64,000 nt of DNA from Cohnella nanjingensis (GTDB lineage: Bacteria > Bacillota > Bacilli > Paenibacillales > Paenibacillaceae), in contig NZ_JACJVP010000008.1 of NCBI RefSeq assembly GCF_014212125.1, positions 50,453-114,452 of the forward strand, given 5' to 3'. How positions within the stretch are numbered: the first letter of the stretch is position 1; each line of letters begins with the position of its first letter. The translations under genes were made by a program, and so were the position numbers. The notes under the pieces are model-generated. The model had not been told where the DNA came from and did not search any database. It saw nothing but the letters and a program-made list of their open reading frames with translations. This document shows positions 54,670 through 64,000 of the stretch, piece by piece.

Positions 54670-55010
54670 AACGATACTTTTTATCGTTACAGCGCGTCCA
54701 ACGGCCTGGCCAGGATCAGTAACGATACTTTATATCGTTACAGCGCGTCAAACGGCTTGACCGGGATCTGTAACGATACTTTCTATCGTTACGGCGCGTC
54801 ATACGGCTGTATCAGGATCTGCAACGATACTTTTTATCGTTGCAGCGCGTCAAACGGCCTGGCCAGGATCTGTAACGATACTTTCTATCGTTACGGCGCG
54901 TCAAACGGCTTGACCGGGATCTGTAACGATACTTTTTATCGTTACAGCGTGCCGAAAGACCTGACCAGGTGCGGCAACGATACTTTTTATCGTTGCGGCA
55001 CACGGTCAGG
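54670..55010. repeat. Seven 51-bp hairpin repeats downstream of argS
   Basis: AACGATA-(5 nt)-TATCGTT hairpins recur at 54670, 54721, 54772, 54823, 54874, 54925 and 54976, exactly 51 bases apart, separated by a partly conserved CAGCGCGTCAAACGGC spacer. The base pair next to the stem changes in step (gt...ac in four copies, gc...gc in two), which suggests the stem is kept as structure. The frame stays open (17 codons per unit) but has no ribosome binding site. Confidence 0.93.
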
Positions 55011-55018
55011 CCTTTTTT
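54958..55018 (+). terminator. argS terminator built on the last 51-bp repeat
   Basis: GACCTGACC and GGTCAGGCC flank the seventh hairpin (GCAACGATA/TATCGTTGC) and pair, followed by six T. The repeat unit thus forms the upper part of a terminator. Confidence 0.85.
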
Positions 55019-55103
55019 GGGACCGGCTCTCCTGAATTAAGCAGGAGATCCCCCGTAACTCGCCCGCTCTGCGATTGTGCGCGCTAAGCGTCTGCGGACC
55101 CGC

Positions 55104-56279
55104 TCATCCGCTTTCGCGCGCAGGCGAAGCCGATTTGATCTTGTCTGCGGTTTGTAGCATACGCATGACATCCAGCTCCCCGGCCCTCCGGGGAGCTTTG
55201 ACGTTCCGCAGAGGCCGCGCGGAGCGTTTGAGGATCTCCTTCACTTCGCCGGGCTTCAGCCCGGGCTTGTCGGCCAGCAGCAGCGCGATGGCTCCGGTCA
55301 CGTGCGAGGTGGCCATCGACGTGCCGCTCATGATGCGGCGCCGGCCGCGCAGCCAGGCGGACTCGACCTTGTCGCCGGGGGCGTAGATGTCGACCAGCGC
55401 GCTGCGGTTGGTGAACTTGGCGATGCGGCCCTGCCGGTTCAGCGCGCCGACCGACACGGTATTCGCGAATCGGGCGGGAAAGTCGATCGTCCCCCGCTTG
55501 CCGTCATTGCCGGAAGACGCCACGATGAGGACGCCAGAACGATAAGCGTTGTTGACGGCGCCTAGCAGAGACTTGCTGCGGGTGGTCATGCCGAAGCTCA
55601 TGTTGACGACGTCCATCCGGTTGCGGACGCACCATTCGATGCCCAGGATGATGTCGGAGACGAAGGCGGTGCCGTTATAGTCGAACGCCTTGACCGGATA
55701 GATCGCCGACCGCGGCGCGACGCCGATCATGCCGCGGACGGGATTGGCGGCGGCGATCGACCCGGCGATGTGGGTGCCGTGGCCGTTGTCGTCCTGAGGC
55801 AGCATCGTCCGCTGAAGCAGATTGATGCCGCGCTCCAGCGTGTGCTGCAGATCGGGGTGCTGAAAGTCGACGCCGGTGTCGATCACGCCGACCTTCACGC
55901 GCTGGCCGGTCGTTCGATTCCAAGCCTTGGGCGCACGGATGCGTCTGACGCCCCACGGAATATTCATGTCGGACGCGGGGGCCGTCTCCACTGTGCGGAC
56001 GGGCGCGCGGACGCTGACGATCGGATCCTCTTCGCAGACGATGACGCCCTTGAACGCGTCCGGGATGCCCGATGCGGGCAGCGGACAGGAGAATCCGCGG
56101 ATAATGCCGAGTTTGCGGACCGACCGCAGCGCCCGGGAGCGGCGCTGCTCCCGTCTCAGCGCCGCGAGGAGGTTGAAGTAATCGGAGGGCTGCGCGACGC
56201 GGATGATCGTTCTTCCGGCGAGCTTGCCGGGAGCCGCGAGAGCGCCTTGCAGCCATTTCAGGAAGCCGCTCGTGTCCAA
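55104..56279 (-). CDS. S8 subtilisin-like serine protease without signal peptide
   Basis: 391 residues. The catalytic triad is Asp in VGVIDTGVD, His in DNGHGTHIAGS and Ser in SGTSMATSHV, with the oxyanion Asn in ASSGNDG. The N-terminal 110 residues look like an I9-type or related prodomain, but there is no signal peptide, which suggests an intracellular protease or a non-classical route. The start is TTG at 56279, 10 nt after GGGAGGGG. Basic overall (many Arg). It stands alone between two repeat arrays. Confidence 0.9.
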   Translation of the reverse strand: MDTSGFLKWLQGALAAPGKLAGRTIIRVAQPSDYFNLLAALRREQRRSRALRSVRKLGIIRGFSCPLPASGIPDAFKGVIVCEEDPIVSVRAPVRTVETAPASDMNIPWGVRRIRAPKAWNRTTGQRVKVGVIDTGVDFQHPDLQHTLERGINLLQRTMLPQDDNGHGTHIAGSIAAANPVRGMIGVAPRSAIYPVKAFDYNGTAFVSDIILGIEWCVRNRMDVVNMSFGMTTRSKSLLGAVNNAYRSGVLIVASSGNDGKRGTIDFPARFANTVSVGALNRQGRIAKFTNRSALVDIYAPGDKVESAWLRGRRRIMSGTSMATSHVTGAIALLLADKPGLKPGEVKEILKRSARPLRNVKAPRRAGELDVMRMLQTADKIKSASPARESG

Positions 56280-56485
56280 TGGCTCGTCACCCCTCCCGCC
56301 GAATTTGCTTCCCTATTGTATGAATGCACCTCGGCAAAAGCTTGGGAATGAGGCTTTTTTCCGTGGAAATGGGCGTCGCTCTGTGTCAAACCGCGCATCC
56401 TTACATAGGATGAAGGGAGAGTTTCCCGGCGAGACTCTTAGCCACGCCGGTTCTTCCTTTCGGGGAGGCGGCCGGGGTACAGTCG

Positions 56486-56525
56486 AAAAGCGAAGGCGCA
56501 GTCTGCGGACCCGTCTTCGCTTTTT
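56486..56525 (+). terminator. Terminator-like hairpin
   Basis: AAAAGCGAAG pairs with CTTCGCTTTT in the intergenic region before the 199-bp array. Confidence 0.75.
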
Positions 56526-56611
56526 CGCATTCTCCGGCGGCGAAGCCGTTTTTGCTTGTCCGATATCAGCGAGGATTCCTTTCGTTGATCCCCCTCTGAA
56601 TCGGCTACGCC

Positions 56612-56652
56612 AAAAACGAACCCGCCGTATTCCTGGCGACGGGCTCGTTTTT
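56612..56652. terminator. Bidirectional terminator-like hairpin, copy 1
   Basis: AAAAACGA-aCCCG pairs with CGGGc-TCGTTTTT; A and T runs give a T tail on both strands. Confidence 0.7.
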
Positions 56653-56810
56653 ACTTGATCATTCAGAATGGATAAGTTTCACGTTGATTCATCACTGAAT
56701 GATCTCCGATAAAAACGTATCGCCCTCCCTGGACGGCGGCGAAGCCGTTTTTACTTGCCCGATATCAGCGAGGATTCCCTTCGTCGATCCTCCTCTGAAT
56801 CGGCTACGCC

Positions 56811-56851
56811 AAAAACGAACCCGCCGTATTCCTGGCGACGGGCTCGTTTTT
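56811..56851. terminator. Bidirectional terminator-like hairpin, copy 2
   Basis: Exact counterpart of the hairpin at 56612-56652, 199 bases downstream. Confidence 0.7.
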
Positions 56852-57053
56852 ACTTGATCATTCAGAATGGATAAGTTTCACGTTGATTCATCACTGAATG
56901 ATCTCCGATAAAAACGTATCGCCCTCCCTGGACGGCGGCGAAGCCGTTTTTACTCGGAAACTTGCATTTTCAGAGGAAATGCGGTTAACTAGTGGGTGAC
57001 ACCAACGCGAATTAAGATTTTGGTTAACATACAGAGAGGATGGGGACTTAAGC

Positions 57054-57638
57054 GTGAGCGCGGAATACGTCCTGAAATTCGACGCTGAGAAAATCCGGGA
57101 AATGCCGATGGTCGATCTTGCCTTCGAGGTGCTCAAAGCGGCCAACACCCCGTTTTACTACCGGGATCTGATGATGGAGATCGCGAAGCTTCGGGGTTTC
57201 TCCGAAGAGCAGATCAACGAATTCATCGCCCAAGTGTACACCGAGATCAACATCGACGGCCGGTTCGCCTGCGTAGGCAGCAACGTGTGGGGCCTGAAGC
57301 GCTGGTACCCGGTTGACCGTTCCGACGATCCGGTGACCGACGGCACGAAGCGTCCTCGCATCATCAACGACGACGACGATCTGGACGACGAGGATCTGTA
57401 CGGCGAGGAAGAGGAAGAAACCTTCACCGAAGGCGAGGAAGGCTTCGACCTGTTCGACGAGGACCGCGAAGAGATCTTCGACGAAGGCGAAGAAGCCGGC
57501 GAAGCCGAAGAGGAAGTGGCGCTGGACGAAGAAGAGGAAGCCAGCATCGAGGAAGAGATCGACGAAGAGGACGCCGAGGAAGCGGACGACTTCGAAGAGG
57601 GCGAAGCCGACGAAGACGACGAGGATGACGATAAGTAG
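57054..57638 (+). CDS. rpoE: RNA polymerase delta subunit
   Basis: 194 residues. The folded N-terminal HARE-HTH domain (about 1-90: MPMVDLAFEVLKAAN, FYYRDLMMEIAKLRGF, INEFIAQVYTEINIDGRF) is followed by a very acidic Asp/Glu-rich tail of about 100 residues, the hallmark of delta. Delta helps recycle RNA polymerase and raises promoter selectivity. GTG start at 57054 with a GAGAGGATGGGG leader. As in Bacillus, pyrG follows with its own promoter. Confidence 0.95.
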   Translation: MSAEYVLKFDAEKIREMPMVDLAFEVLKAANTPFYYRDLMMEIAKLRGFSEEQINEFIAQVYTEINIDGRFACVGSNVWGLKRWYPVDRSDDPVTDGTKRPRIINDDDDLDDEDLYGEEEEETFTEGEEGFDLFDEDREEIFDEGEEAGEAEEEVALDEEEEASIEEEIDEEDAEEADDFEEGEADEDDEDDDK

Positions 57639-57651
57639 TCGCGTCTGAGGC

Positions 57652-59427
<1,776 letters not shown>

Positions 59428-59445
59428 TACGTATAAGGTTTCTTC

Positions 59446-59476
59446 GAAGCGTCGGCGGCTGCCGTCGCTTTTTTTT
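59446..59476 (+). terminator. Rho-independent terminator after pyrG
   Basis: AAGCG-t-CGGC pairs with GCCG-t-CGCTT, ending in a T run of at least eight. Confidence 0.92.
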
Positions 59477-59566
59477 CACATTTTTCCATCGGTACAGGAG
59501 GATTTCCATGTCGGCACCTCGAATACGGGAGGATACAGGAAGAACGTACTGGAGGAGGATTATTTG

Positions 59567-59962
59567 ATGCCTAAGAAGAAGCTGCTCATTGTCGATGATC
59601 AAATCGGTATCCGAATCCTGCTGCTCGAAGTTTTTAGCGTGGAAGGGTACGAGACCTTCCAAGCGGCGAACGGCCGCGCGGCGCTCGAGATCGTCCGCAA
59701 TCACACGCCCGACCTCGTCCTCCTCGACATGAAGATACCGGGCATGGACGGCCTGGAGATCCTCAAACAAATCAAGGAAATGAACCGCGAGATCAAAGTA
59801 ATCATGATGACGGCATACGGAGAGCTAGACATGATTAAGGAAGCCACCGACTTGGGTGCGCTCATGCACTTCACGAAGCCGTTCGATATCGACGAGCTCC
59901 GAATCGCTGTGAATATGCAGTTGGAAGGAGGCCCTTCGCCCCGGTTCGCCTCGGGGTCCTGA
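59567..59962 (+). CDS. spo0F: Sporulation phosphorelay response regulator Spo0F
   Basis: 131 residues, single receiver domain. Numbering from this ATG places the residues exactly as in B. subtilis Spo0F: Asp10 and Asp11 (LLIVDDQ), phospho-Asp54 ([10 protein letters not shown]), Thr82 (MMTAYGE) and Lys104 (FTKPFD). Spo0F passes phosphate from sensor kinases to Spo0B and on to Spo0A. GGAGGAGG lies upstream with good spacing. It is between pyrG and fba, as in Bacillus. Confidence 0.95.
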   Translation: MPKKKLLIVDDQIGIRILLLEVFSVEGYETFQAANGRAALEIVRNHTPDLVLLDMKIPGMDGLEILKQIKEMNREIKVIMMTAYGELDMIKEATDLGALMHFTKPFDIDELRIAVNMQLEGGPSPRFASGS

Positions 59963-59973
59963 GGGCTTTTTTT
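59930..59973 (+). terminator. Rho-independent terminator overlapping the end of spo0F
   Basis: GCCCT with CCCCGG on the left pairs with the CGGGG and AGGGC on the right, then seven T; the stop codon TGA lies inside the right arm. Confidence 0.8.
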
Positions 59974-60366
59974 CTCGCCCGCTCCCTTCGCTGCATCCAC
60001 ATTTCCCCGACTTCTCCTTCCTCCGATCGAATCGCGAGCCGTTCATCCTGCGGATGCCCACTCGTTCACGCCTCATCGCAGAGCTTATGCAATCGCTTTA
60101 CAATTGTATGCACGCCTGAACGCTGGAACGCCGGCGAACTTGAGAAATTTCTAATCTGGATGCAGCGGGCGTTCCGCCGCGCGCGATAGGGCCCGATTCC
60201 CGGCCGTATAAGGCCATTTTGCCCGTCCGGGAGGGCGCTGCGGCCGTTTTTTCTGGGGACAGGCGGTTTTACAATAAAAAGCCTTTTTGTGTTATAATAG
60301 CGCAGTATGCAAGTCGGCGATGAGACGACTTACGACTTAATAGAATCGCAGGAGGAATCACACATT
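59974..60366. promoter_or_regulatory. Intergenic region with fba promoter
   Basis: No gene. TATAAT at 60293-60298 is a good -10; the best -35 (TTTACA at about 60268-60273) is 19 bp away. AAAAAGCCTTTTT lies between them. The upstream 250 bases are GC-rich with short inverted repeats (GGCC motifs near 60201-60217) and nothing else I can identify. Confidence 0.55.
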
Positions 60367-61221
60367 ATGCCACTCGTGTCAATGAACGAATTTTTGCCTA
60401 AGGCAAAAGCCGGCAAGTTTGCTGTGGGCCAATTCAACATGAACAACCTTGAATTCGCCCAAGCCATCACGGACGCGGCGATCGCCGAGAAGTCTCCCTT
60501 CATTTTCGGCGTCAGCGAAGGCGCCTTGAAGTACATGGGCATGGAATATACGGTAGCGATCGCGGAAGCGGCAGCGAAGAAGTCCGGCCTCCCGATCGCC
60601 CTGCACCTGGACCATGGCAGCAGCTTCGAAGTCGCGATGGCTTGTATCCGCGCAGGCTTCTCGTCCGTGATGTTTGACGGCTCCCACCACTCGTTCGAAG
60701 ACAACATCCGCTTGACCAAGGAAGTCGTCAAGGCCGCTCACGCGATGGGCGTGTCCGTTGAAGGCGAACTGGGCACGATCGGCGGGGTCGAAGACGACCT
60801 GAGCGTCGACGAAGCGGATGCGAAGTTGGCCAAGCCTGAAGAAGCGATCCGTTTCTACGAAGAGACGGGCGTCGACTGCCTCGCGATCGCCGTCGGCACC
60901 GCGCACGGCATGTACAAAGGCGAAGTGAAGATCCACTACGATATCATTAAGCAAGTCGTCGCCAAGATCCCGGTACCGGTCGTGCTGCATGGCGGCTCCG
61001 GCGTGCCGGACGAGATGATTCGCGAAGCGATCCAATCCGGCGTCGGCAAGATCAACGTCAACACCGAGAACCAAGTCGCATGTACGGCCGCGATCCGCGA
61101 AGTTCTCGGCAAAGACGGCAACGTCATCGATCCTCGCAAATATCTCACGCCTGCTCGCAATGCCATGCAAGCCGTCGTTCAAGAGAAGATTCGCCTGTTC
61201 GGCAGCAGCAACCAAGCGTAA
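60367..61221 (+). CDS. fba: Class II fructose-1,6-bisphosphate aldolase
   Basis: 284 residues. The zinc and phosphate motifs are LHLDHGSSFEVAM (His pair), SVEGELGTIGG, GTAHGMYKG and VLHGGSGVPD. It cleaves fructose bisphosphate in glycolysis and works in reverse in gluconeogenesis. The opening MPLVSMNEFLPKAKAG matches Bacillus FbaA, which decides the start over an upstream in-frame ATG. AGGAGG lies 11 nt before it. No transaldolase gene follows, unlike B. subtilis. Confidence 0.95.
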   Translation: MPLVSMNEFLPKAKAGKFAVGQFNMNNLEFAQAITDAAIAEKSPFIFGVSEGALKYMGMEYTVAIAEAAAKKSGLPIALHLDHGSSFEVAMACIRAGFSSVMFDGSHHSFEDNIRLTKEVVKAAHAMGVSVEGELGTIGGVEDDLSVDEADAKLAKPEEAIRFYEETGVDCLAIAVGTAHGMYKGEVKIHYDIIKQVVAKIPVPVVLHGGSGVPDEMIREAIQSGVGKINVNTENQVACTAAIREVLGKDGNVIDPRKYLTPARNAMQAVVQEKIRLFGSSNQA

Positions 61222-61383
61222 TTCCCTATTATTCCGTACTAACTGCGGGCGTCCGCCTACCGGCGGCGTTCGTTCCAGCTCGGGGAAAGCGCCGTACGCG
61301 GTGTCTTTCCCTTTCCTCTATTGTGTCCGCGGCTGCTTAACGCGCGGGTGCGTGGAGCAGAATACTAGGAGGACCATGCATTC

Positions 61384-62634
61384 ATGGAGAAACTTATGAT
61401 ACGCGGTGGGCGTCCGCTCCGCGGAACGGTCTCGATCAGCGGCGCCAAGAACAGCGCGATCGCGCTGCTGCCTGCAGCGATCCTGGCAGAATCTGAAGTC
61501 AGGCTGGACAATCTTCCTCATATTAGCGATGTCGAGATTTACAAACAATTGCTTGAAGAGCTAGGCTGCAAAGTCACATGGAACGAAGACACGCTATCCA
61601 TCGATCCTGCCGACATTCAATCCATCCCGATGCCCAACGGCCACGTCAAGCTTTTGAGAGCATCCTATTATCTGATGGGCGCGCTCTTGGGCCGCTTCGG
61701 CGAAGCCTTGATCGGCATGCCGGGAGGATGCAACTTTGAACCTCGTCCCATTGACCAACATATCAAAGGCTTCGAAGCGCTGGGCGCGGTCGTAACCAAC
61801 GAACACGGAGCCATCCGCATCAAGGCACAAGAATTGCGCGGGGCTAGAATATATATGGACGTCGTCAGCGTAGGCGCCACGATCAACATCATGCTGGCGG
61901 CCGCAAGGGCCAAAGGCTCGACCATTATCGAGAACGCGGCCAAGGAGCCGGAGATCATCGACGTCGCGACGCTGCTGAACGCGATGGGCGCCAAGATCAA
62001 AGGCGCCGGCACGGAGACGATCCGGATCGAAGGCGTGAGCAGCATGCACGGTTGCCGGCATTCGATCATCTCCGACCGGATTCAAGCAGGCACTTATATG
62101 ATTGCAGCCGCCGCTACGCGCGGGGACGTCATCATCGATAACATCATTCCGAAACATCTGGAAGCTTTAACGGCCAAGCTGCAAGAGATGGGCGTCCACG
62201 TCTACGAGATGGACGAGGCGATCCGCGTGGTCGGACAGCCCGACTACGAAGCGGTGGACGTCAAAGCGCTCGTGTACCCCGGGTTCGCGACGGACCTTCA
62301 ATCGCCGATGACGAGCTTGCTGACGCAGGCCAGCGGCGTGAGCATCCTGTCCGATTACGTATACAGCAATCGCTTCAAGCATGTCCCGGAGCTGTCGCGC
62401 ATGGGCGCGCAGATTCGCGTCGAAGGCCGGTCGGCGATCATCGAAGGCGGGCGTCTGAATGCCGCCAAGGTGCGGGCCGCGGATCTCCGGGCGGGGGCTG
62501 CGCTGGTCGTCGCGGCGTTGACGGTAGACGAGGGAGTGACGGAAATTACAGGTTTGGAATACATCGACCGCGGTTATGAGAGATTAGTGGAGCATCTGCG
62601 CGATCTCGGCGCGGACGTATGGCGAGAAGGGTGA
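61384..62634 (+). CDS. murAB: UDP-N-acetylglucosamine 1-carboxyvinyltransferase (MurZ/MurAB type)
   Basis: 416 residues, EPSP-synthase fold. [13 protein letters not shown] near residue 22 binds the substrate; the catalytic, fosfomycin-target Cys is in [20 protein letters not shown] near 116. Adjacent to fba and rho, as the MurAB paralogue is in Bacillus. It adds enolpyruvate to UDP-GlcNAc, the first committed step of peptidoglycan synthesis. AGGAGG precedes the ATG by 11 nt. Confidence 0.93.
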   Translation: MEKLMIRGGRPLRGTVSISGAKNSAIALLPAAILAESEVRLDNLPHISDVEIYKQLLEELGCKVTWNEDTLSIDPADIQSIPMPNGHVKLLRASYYLMGALLGRFGEALIGMPGGCNFEPRPIDQHIKGFEALGAVVTNEHGAIRIKAQELRGARIYMDVVSVGATINIMLAAARAKGSTIIENAAKEPEIIDVATLLNAMGAKIKGAGTETIRIEGVSSMHGCRHSIISDRIQAGTYMIAAAATRGDVIIDNIIPKHLEALTAKLQEMGVHVYEMDEAIRVVGQPDYEAVDVKALVYPGFATDLQSPMTSLLTQASGVSILSDYVYSNRFKHVPELSRMGAQIRVEGRSAIIEGGRLNAAKVRAADLRAGAALVVAALTVDEGVTEITGLEYIDRGYERLVEHLRDLGADVWREG

Positions 62635-62694
62635 GGCGCCCCTGGATTCATGAGGCGCCCTCGCCTTTATTCTAACGATGAAGTGGGGATTGTA

Positions 62695-64000
62695 TTGACG
62701 GATTTCATGATGTCCGATTTGGAAGGGTTAACCCTGACGCAGCTCTACAAGCTCGCCAAGGACCATCAAATCACGAACTACAGCCAAATGATCAAAAAAG
62801 AGCTTATCATCGCGATCCTGCGCTCGCAGGCGGAGCGCGGCGGTCATATGTTCCTCGAAGGCGTCCTGGAAGTGCTGCCCGAAGGCTACGGCTTCCTCCG
62901 CCCGATCAACTATCTGCCCAGCGCGGAGGATATCTATATCTCGGCTTCCCAGATCCGCAAGTTCGATCTGCGGACCGGCGACCTCGTATCCGGCAAATGC
63001 CGGGCGCCCAAGGAGAGCGAACGCTACTTCGGCCTCCTGCAGGTCAACGCCGTGAACGGAGATTCCCCCGAAGTCGCCGCCGAACGCCTCCATTTTCCCG
63101 CCCTGACCCCGCTGTTCCCTGACGAGAAACTCGTGCTCGAGACGACCCCCACCCGATTGTCGACCCGCATCATGGATTTGCTGGCTCCCGTGGGGCTTGG
63201 CCAACGCGGATTGATCGTTGCGCCGCCGAAGGCGGGCAAGACGCTACTGCTCAAGGAGATCGCCAACAGCGTCTCCACGAACCGCCCGGACATCGCGCTC
63301 TTTGTGCTGCTCATCGACGAGCGGCCCGAGGAAGTGACGGACATGCAGCGCTCGGTCAAAGGAGAAGTCGTCGCCTCGACGTTCGACGAAGTGCCCGAAC
63401 ATCATATCAAGGTTGCGGAGCTCGTACTCGAACGGGCGCGCCGGTTGGTGGAGCAGAAGAAGGATGTCGTCATTCTGCTCGACAGCATCACGCGGCTTGC
63501 CCGCGCCTACAACCTTGTCGTGCCGCCTTCCGGCCGGACGCTGTCCGGGGGCGTGGATCCGGCGGCGTTCCACCGTCCGAAGCGGTTCTTCGGCGCCGCG
63601 CGCAACGTGGAGGAGGGCGGCAGCCTGACGATCCTCGCGACTGCGCTGGTAGAGACGGGTTCGCGTATGGACGACGTCATTTACGAAGAATTTAAAGGCA
63701 CGGGCAACATGGAGCTGCATCTGGACCGCAAGCTGGCGGAACGGCGCATCTTCCCCGCGCTCGACATCCGCCGCTCGGGCACGCGCCGCGAGGAGATGCT
63801 CCTCACCAAGGACGAGCTCGATCGGGTGTGGACGCTGCGCAAGAGCATGAACGATTCGCCGGAATTCGTGGATCAGTTCCTGCGCAAGCTCGCGGGCACC
63901 AAGACGAATATCGAGTTCTTGACGCTGCTGGAGTCGACCGGCGGCGTGTCCGCGGGACGCGGTCCGATCCGTACCGGCTCCGGTACGGATCGGACCGCGT
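62695..64000 (+). CDS. rho: Transcription termination factor Rho (3' end outside window)
   Basis: 435 residues visible. The TTG at 62695 ([20 protein letters not shown]) follows GTGGGG and agrees with Rho N-termini of this family; in-frame ATGs lie 12 and 15 bases later. The RNA-binding domain has [20 protein letters not shown]; the ATPase has Walker A in [22 protein letters not shown] and Walker B in [16 protein letters not shown]; the Q- and R-loop region follows. The visible frame ends in an inverted repeat (63957-64000). Confidence 0.95.
   Translation, partial: MTDFMMSDLEGLTLTQLYKLAKDHQITNYSQMIKKELIIAILRSQAERGGHMFLEGVLEVLPEGYGFLRPINYLPSAEDIYISASQIRKFDLRTGDLVSGKCRAPKESERYFGLLQVNAVNGDSPEVAAERLHFPALTPLFPDEKLVLETTPTRLSTRIMDLLAPVGLGQRGLIVAPPKAGKTLLLKEIANSVSTNRPDIALFVLLIDERPEEVTDMQRSVKGEVVASTFDEVPEHHIKVAELVLERARRLVEQKKDVVILLDSITRLARAYNLVVPPSGRTLSGGVDPAAFHRPKRFFGAARNVEEGGSLTILATALVETGSRMDDVIYEEFKGTGNMELHLDRKLAERRIFPALDIRRSGTRREEMLLTKDELDRVWTLRKSMNDSPEFVDQFLRKLAGTKTNIEFLTLLESTGGVSAGRGPIRTGSGTDRTA
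63957..64000. repeat. 19-bp perfect inverted repeat at the end of rho
   Basis: ACGCGGTCCGATCCGTACC, six bases, then its exact complement, ending at the window edge. Coding: the visible C-terminal residues [13 protein letters not shown] come from it. It may extend beyond 64000. Confidence 0.85.

Larger units (their letters stand above)
56535..56957. repeat. 199-bp tandem repeat (two full copies plus a third partial)
   Basis: Copies start at 56535, 56734 and 56933 with CGGCGGCGAAGCCGTTTTT. Copies 1 and 2 are nearly identical; the third stops after about 25 bases. Each copy carries AAAAACGAACCCG...CGGGCTCGTTTTT and, across the junction, AAAAACG...CGTTTTT hairpins. The array lies between the divergent protease gene and rpoE, a place that needs no terminator. 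Confidence 0.93.

Noticed and set aside
54757..55035. Open frame encoding repeated ICNDTFYRYGASNG units after argS
   Set aside because: Frame stays open because the unit is 51 bp; no ribosome binding site, selection appears to be on the hairpin, and the opposite strand is also open.

Overview
The window is chromosomal DNA of a GC-rich, endospore-forming Firmicute of the Paenibacillaceae (Paenibacillus/Cohnella type). The support is Spo0F, SpoVAC/SpoVAD and DUF1657/DUF421 spore-membrane genes, strong AGGAGG ribosome binding sites, frequent GTG/TTG starts, a YesM/YesN two-component system beside a sugar ABC importer, and Bacillus-like gene orders: ywhD-pbpG-speE-speB, ywiB-argS, and rpoE-pyrG-spo0F-fba-murAB-rho. 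No rRNA, tRNA, phage, insertion sequence or CRISPR array was found.

Layout. 1-16 kb: a truncated GH43 glycosidase with a divergent ArsR-type regulator, then many single regulators and small membrane proteins, an NmrA pseudogene, a kinase-fold phosphotransferase, an NlpC/P60 hydrolase, and the threonine-catabolic pair tdh-kbl. 16-22 kb: an ABC-2 exporter (two permeases and an ATPase), the spoVAC-spoVAD-DUF421 operon with a divergent DUF1657 gene, and a polysaccharide deacetylase. 22-26 kb: a moxR-DUF58-DUF4129 operon with an unusual 62-bp tandem duplication at a gene junction. 26-30 kb: a 51-bp repeat array, an AraC regulator, a Gfo/Idh oxidoreductase and uronate isomerase. 30-44 kb: an NlpC/P60 gene under a c-di-AMP riboswitch, an M1 peptidase operon, ywhD, pbpG, speE, speB, an atypical chemoreceptor and a CDF cation transporter. 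44-52 kb: a YesM/YesN system and an LplB/YtcP-type ABC importer with candidate cre sites. 52-64 kb: DUF1934-argS followed by a hairpin repeat array, an intracellular-type subtilisin, a 199-bp repeat array full of terminators, and the rpoE-pyrG-spo0F-fba-murAB-rho housekeeping block.

Themes. One is catabolism of plant-type polysaccharide and uronate (GH43, UxaC, Gfo/Idh, YesMN-ABC), probably under CcpA. Another is cell wall building and remodelling: PbpG, MurAB, two NlpC/P60 proteins and a deacetylase. Sporulation and polyamine synthesis are also represented. RNA-level control can be read directly at three places: the c-di-AMP aptamer before the 31-kb NlpC/P60 gene, the GGGC-start pyrG attenuator, and symmetrical divergent promoters over a TetR operator.

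The least explained features are repeats: the 62-bp mini-ORF relay, two unrelated arrays that both have a 51-bp (17-codon) period, and the 199-bp duplicated terminator block. No complete new defence or mobile system is visible.
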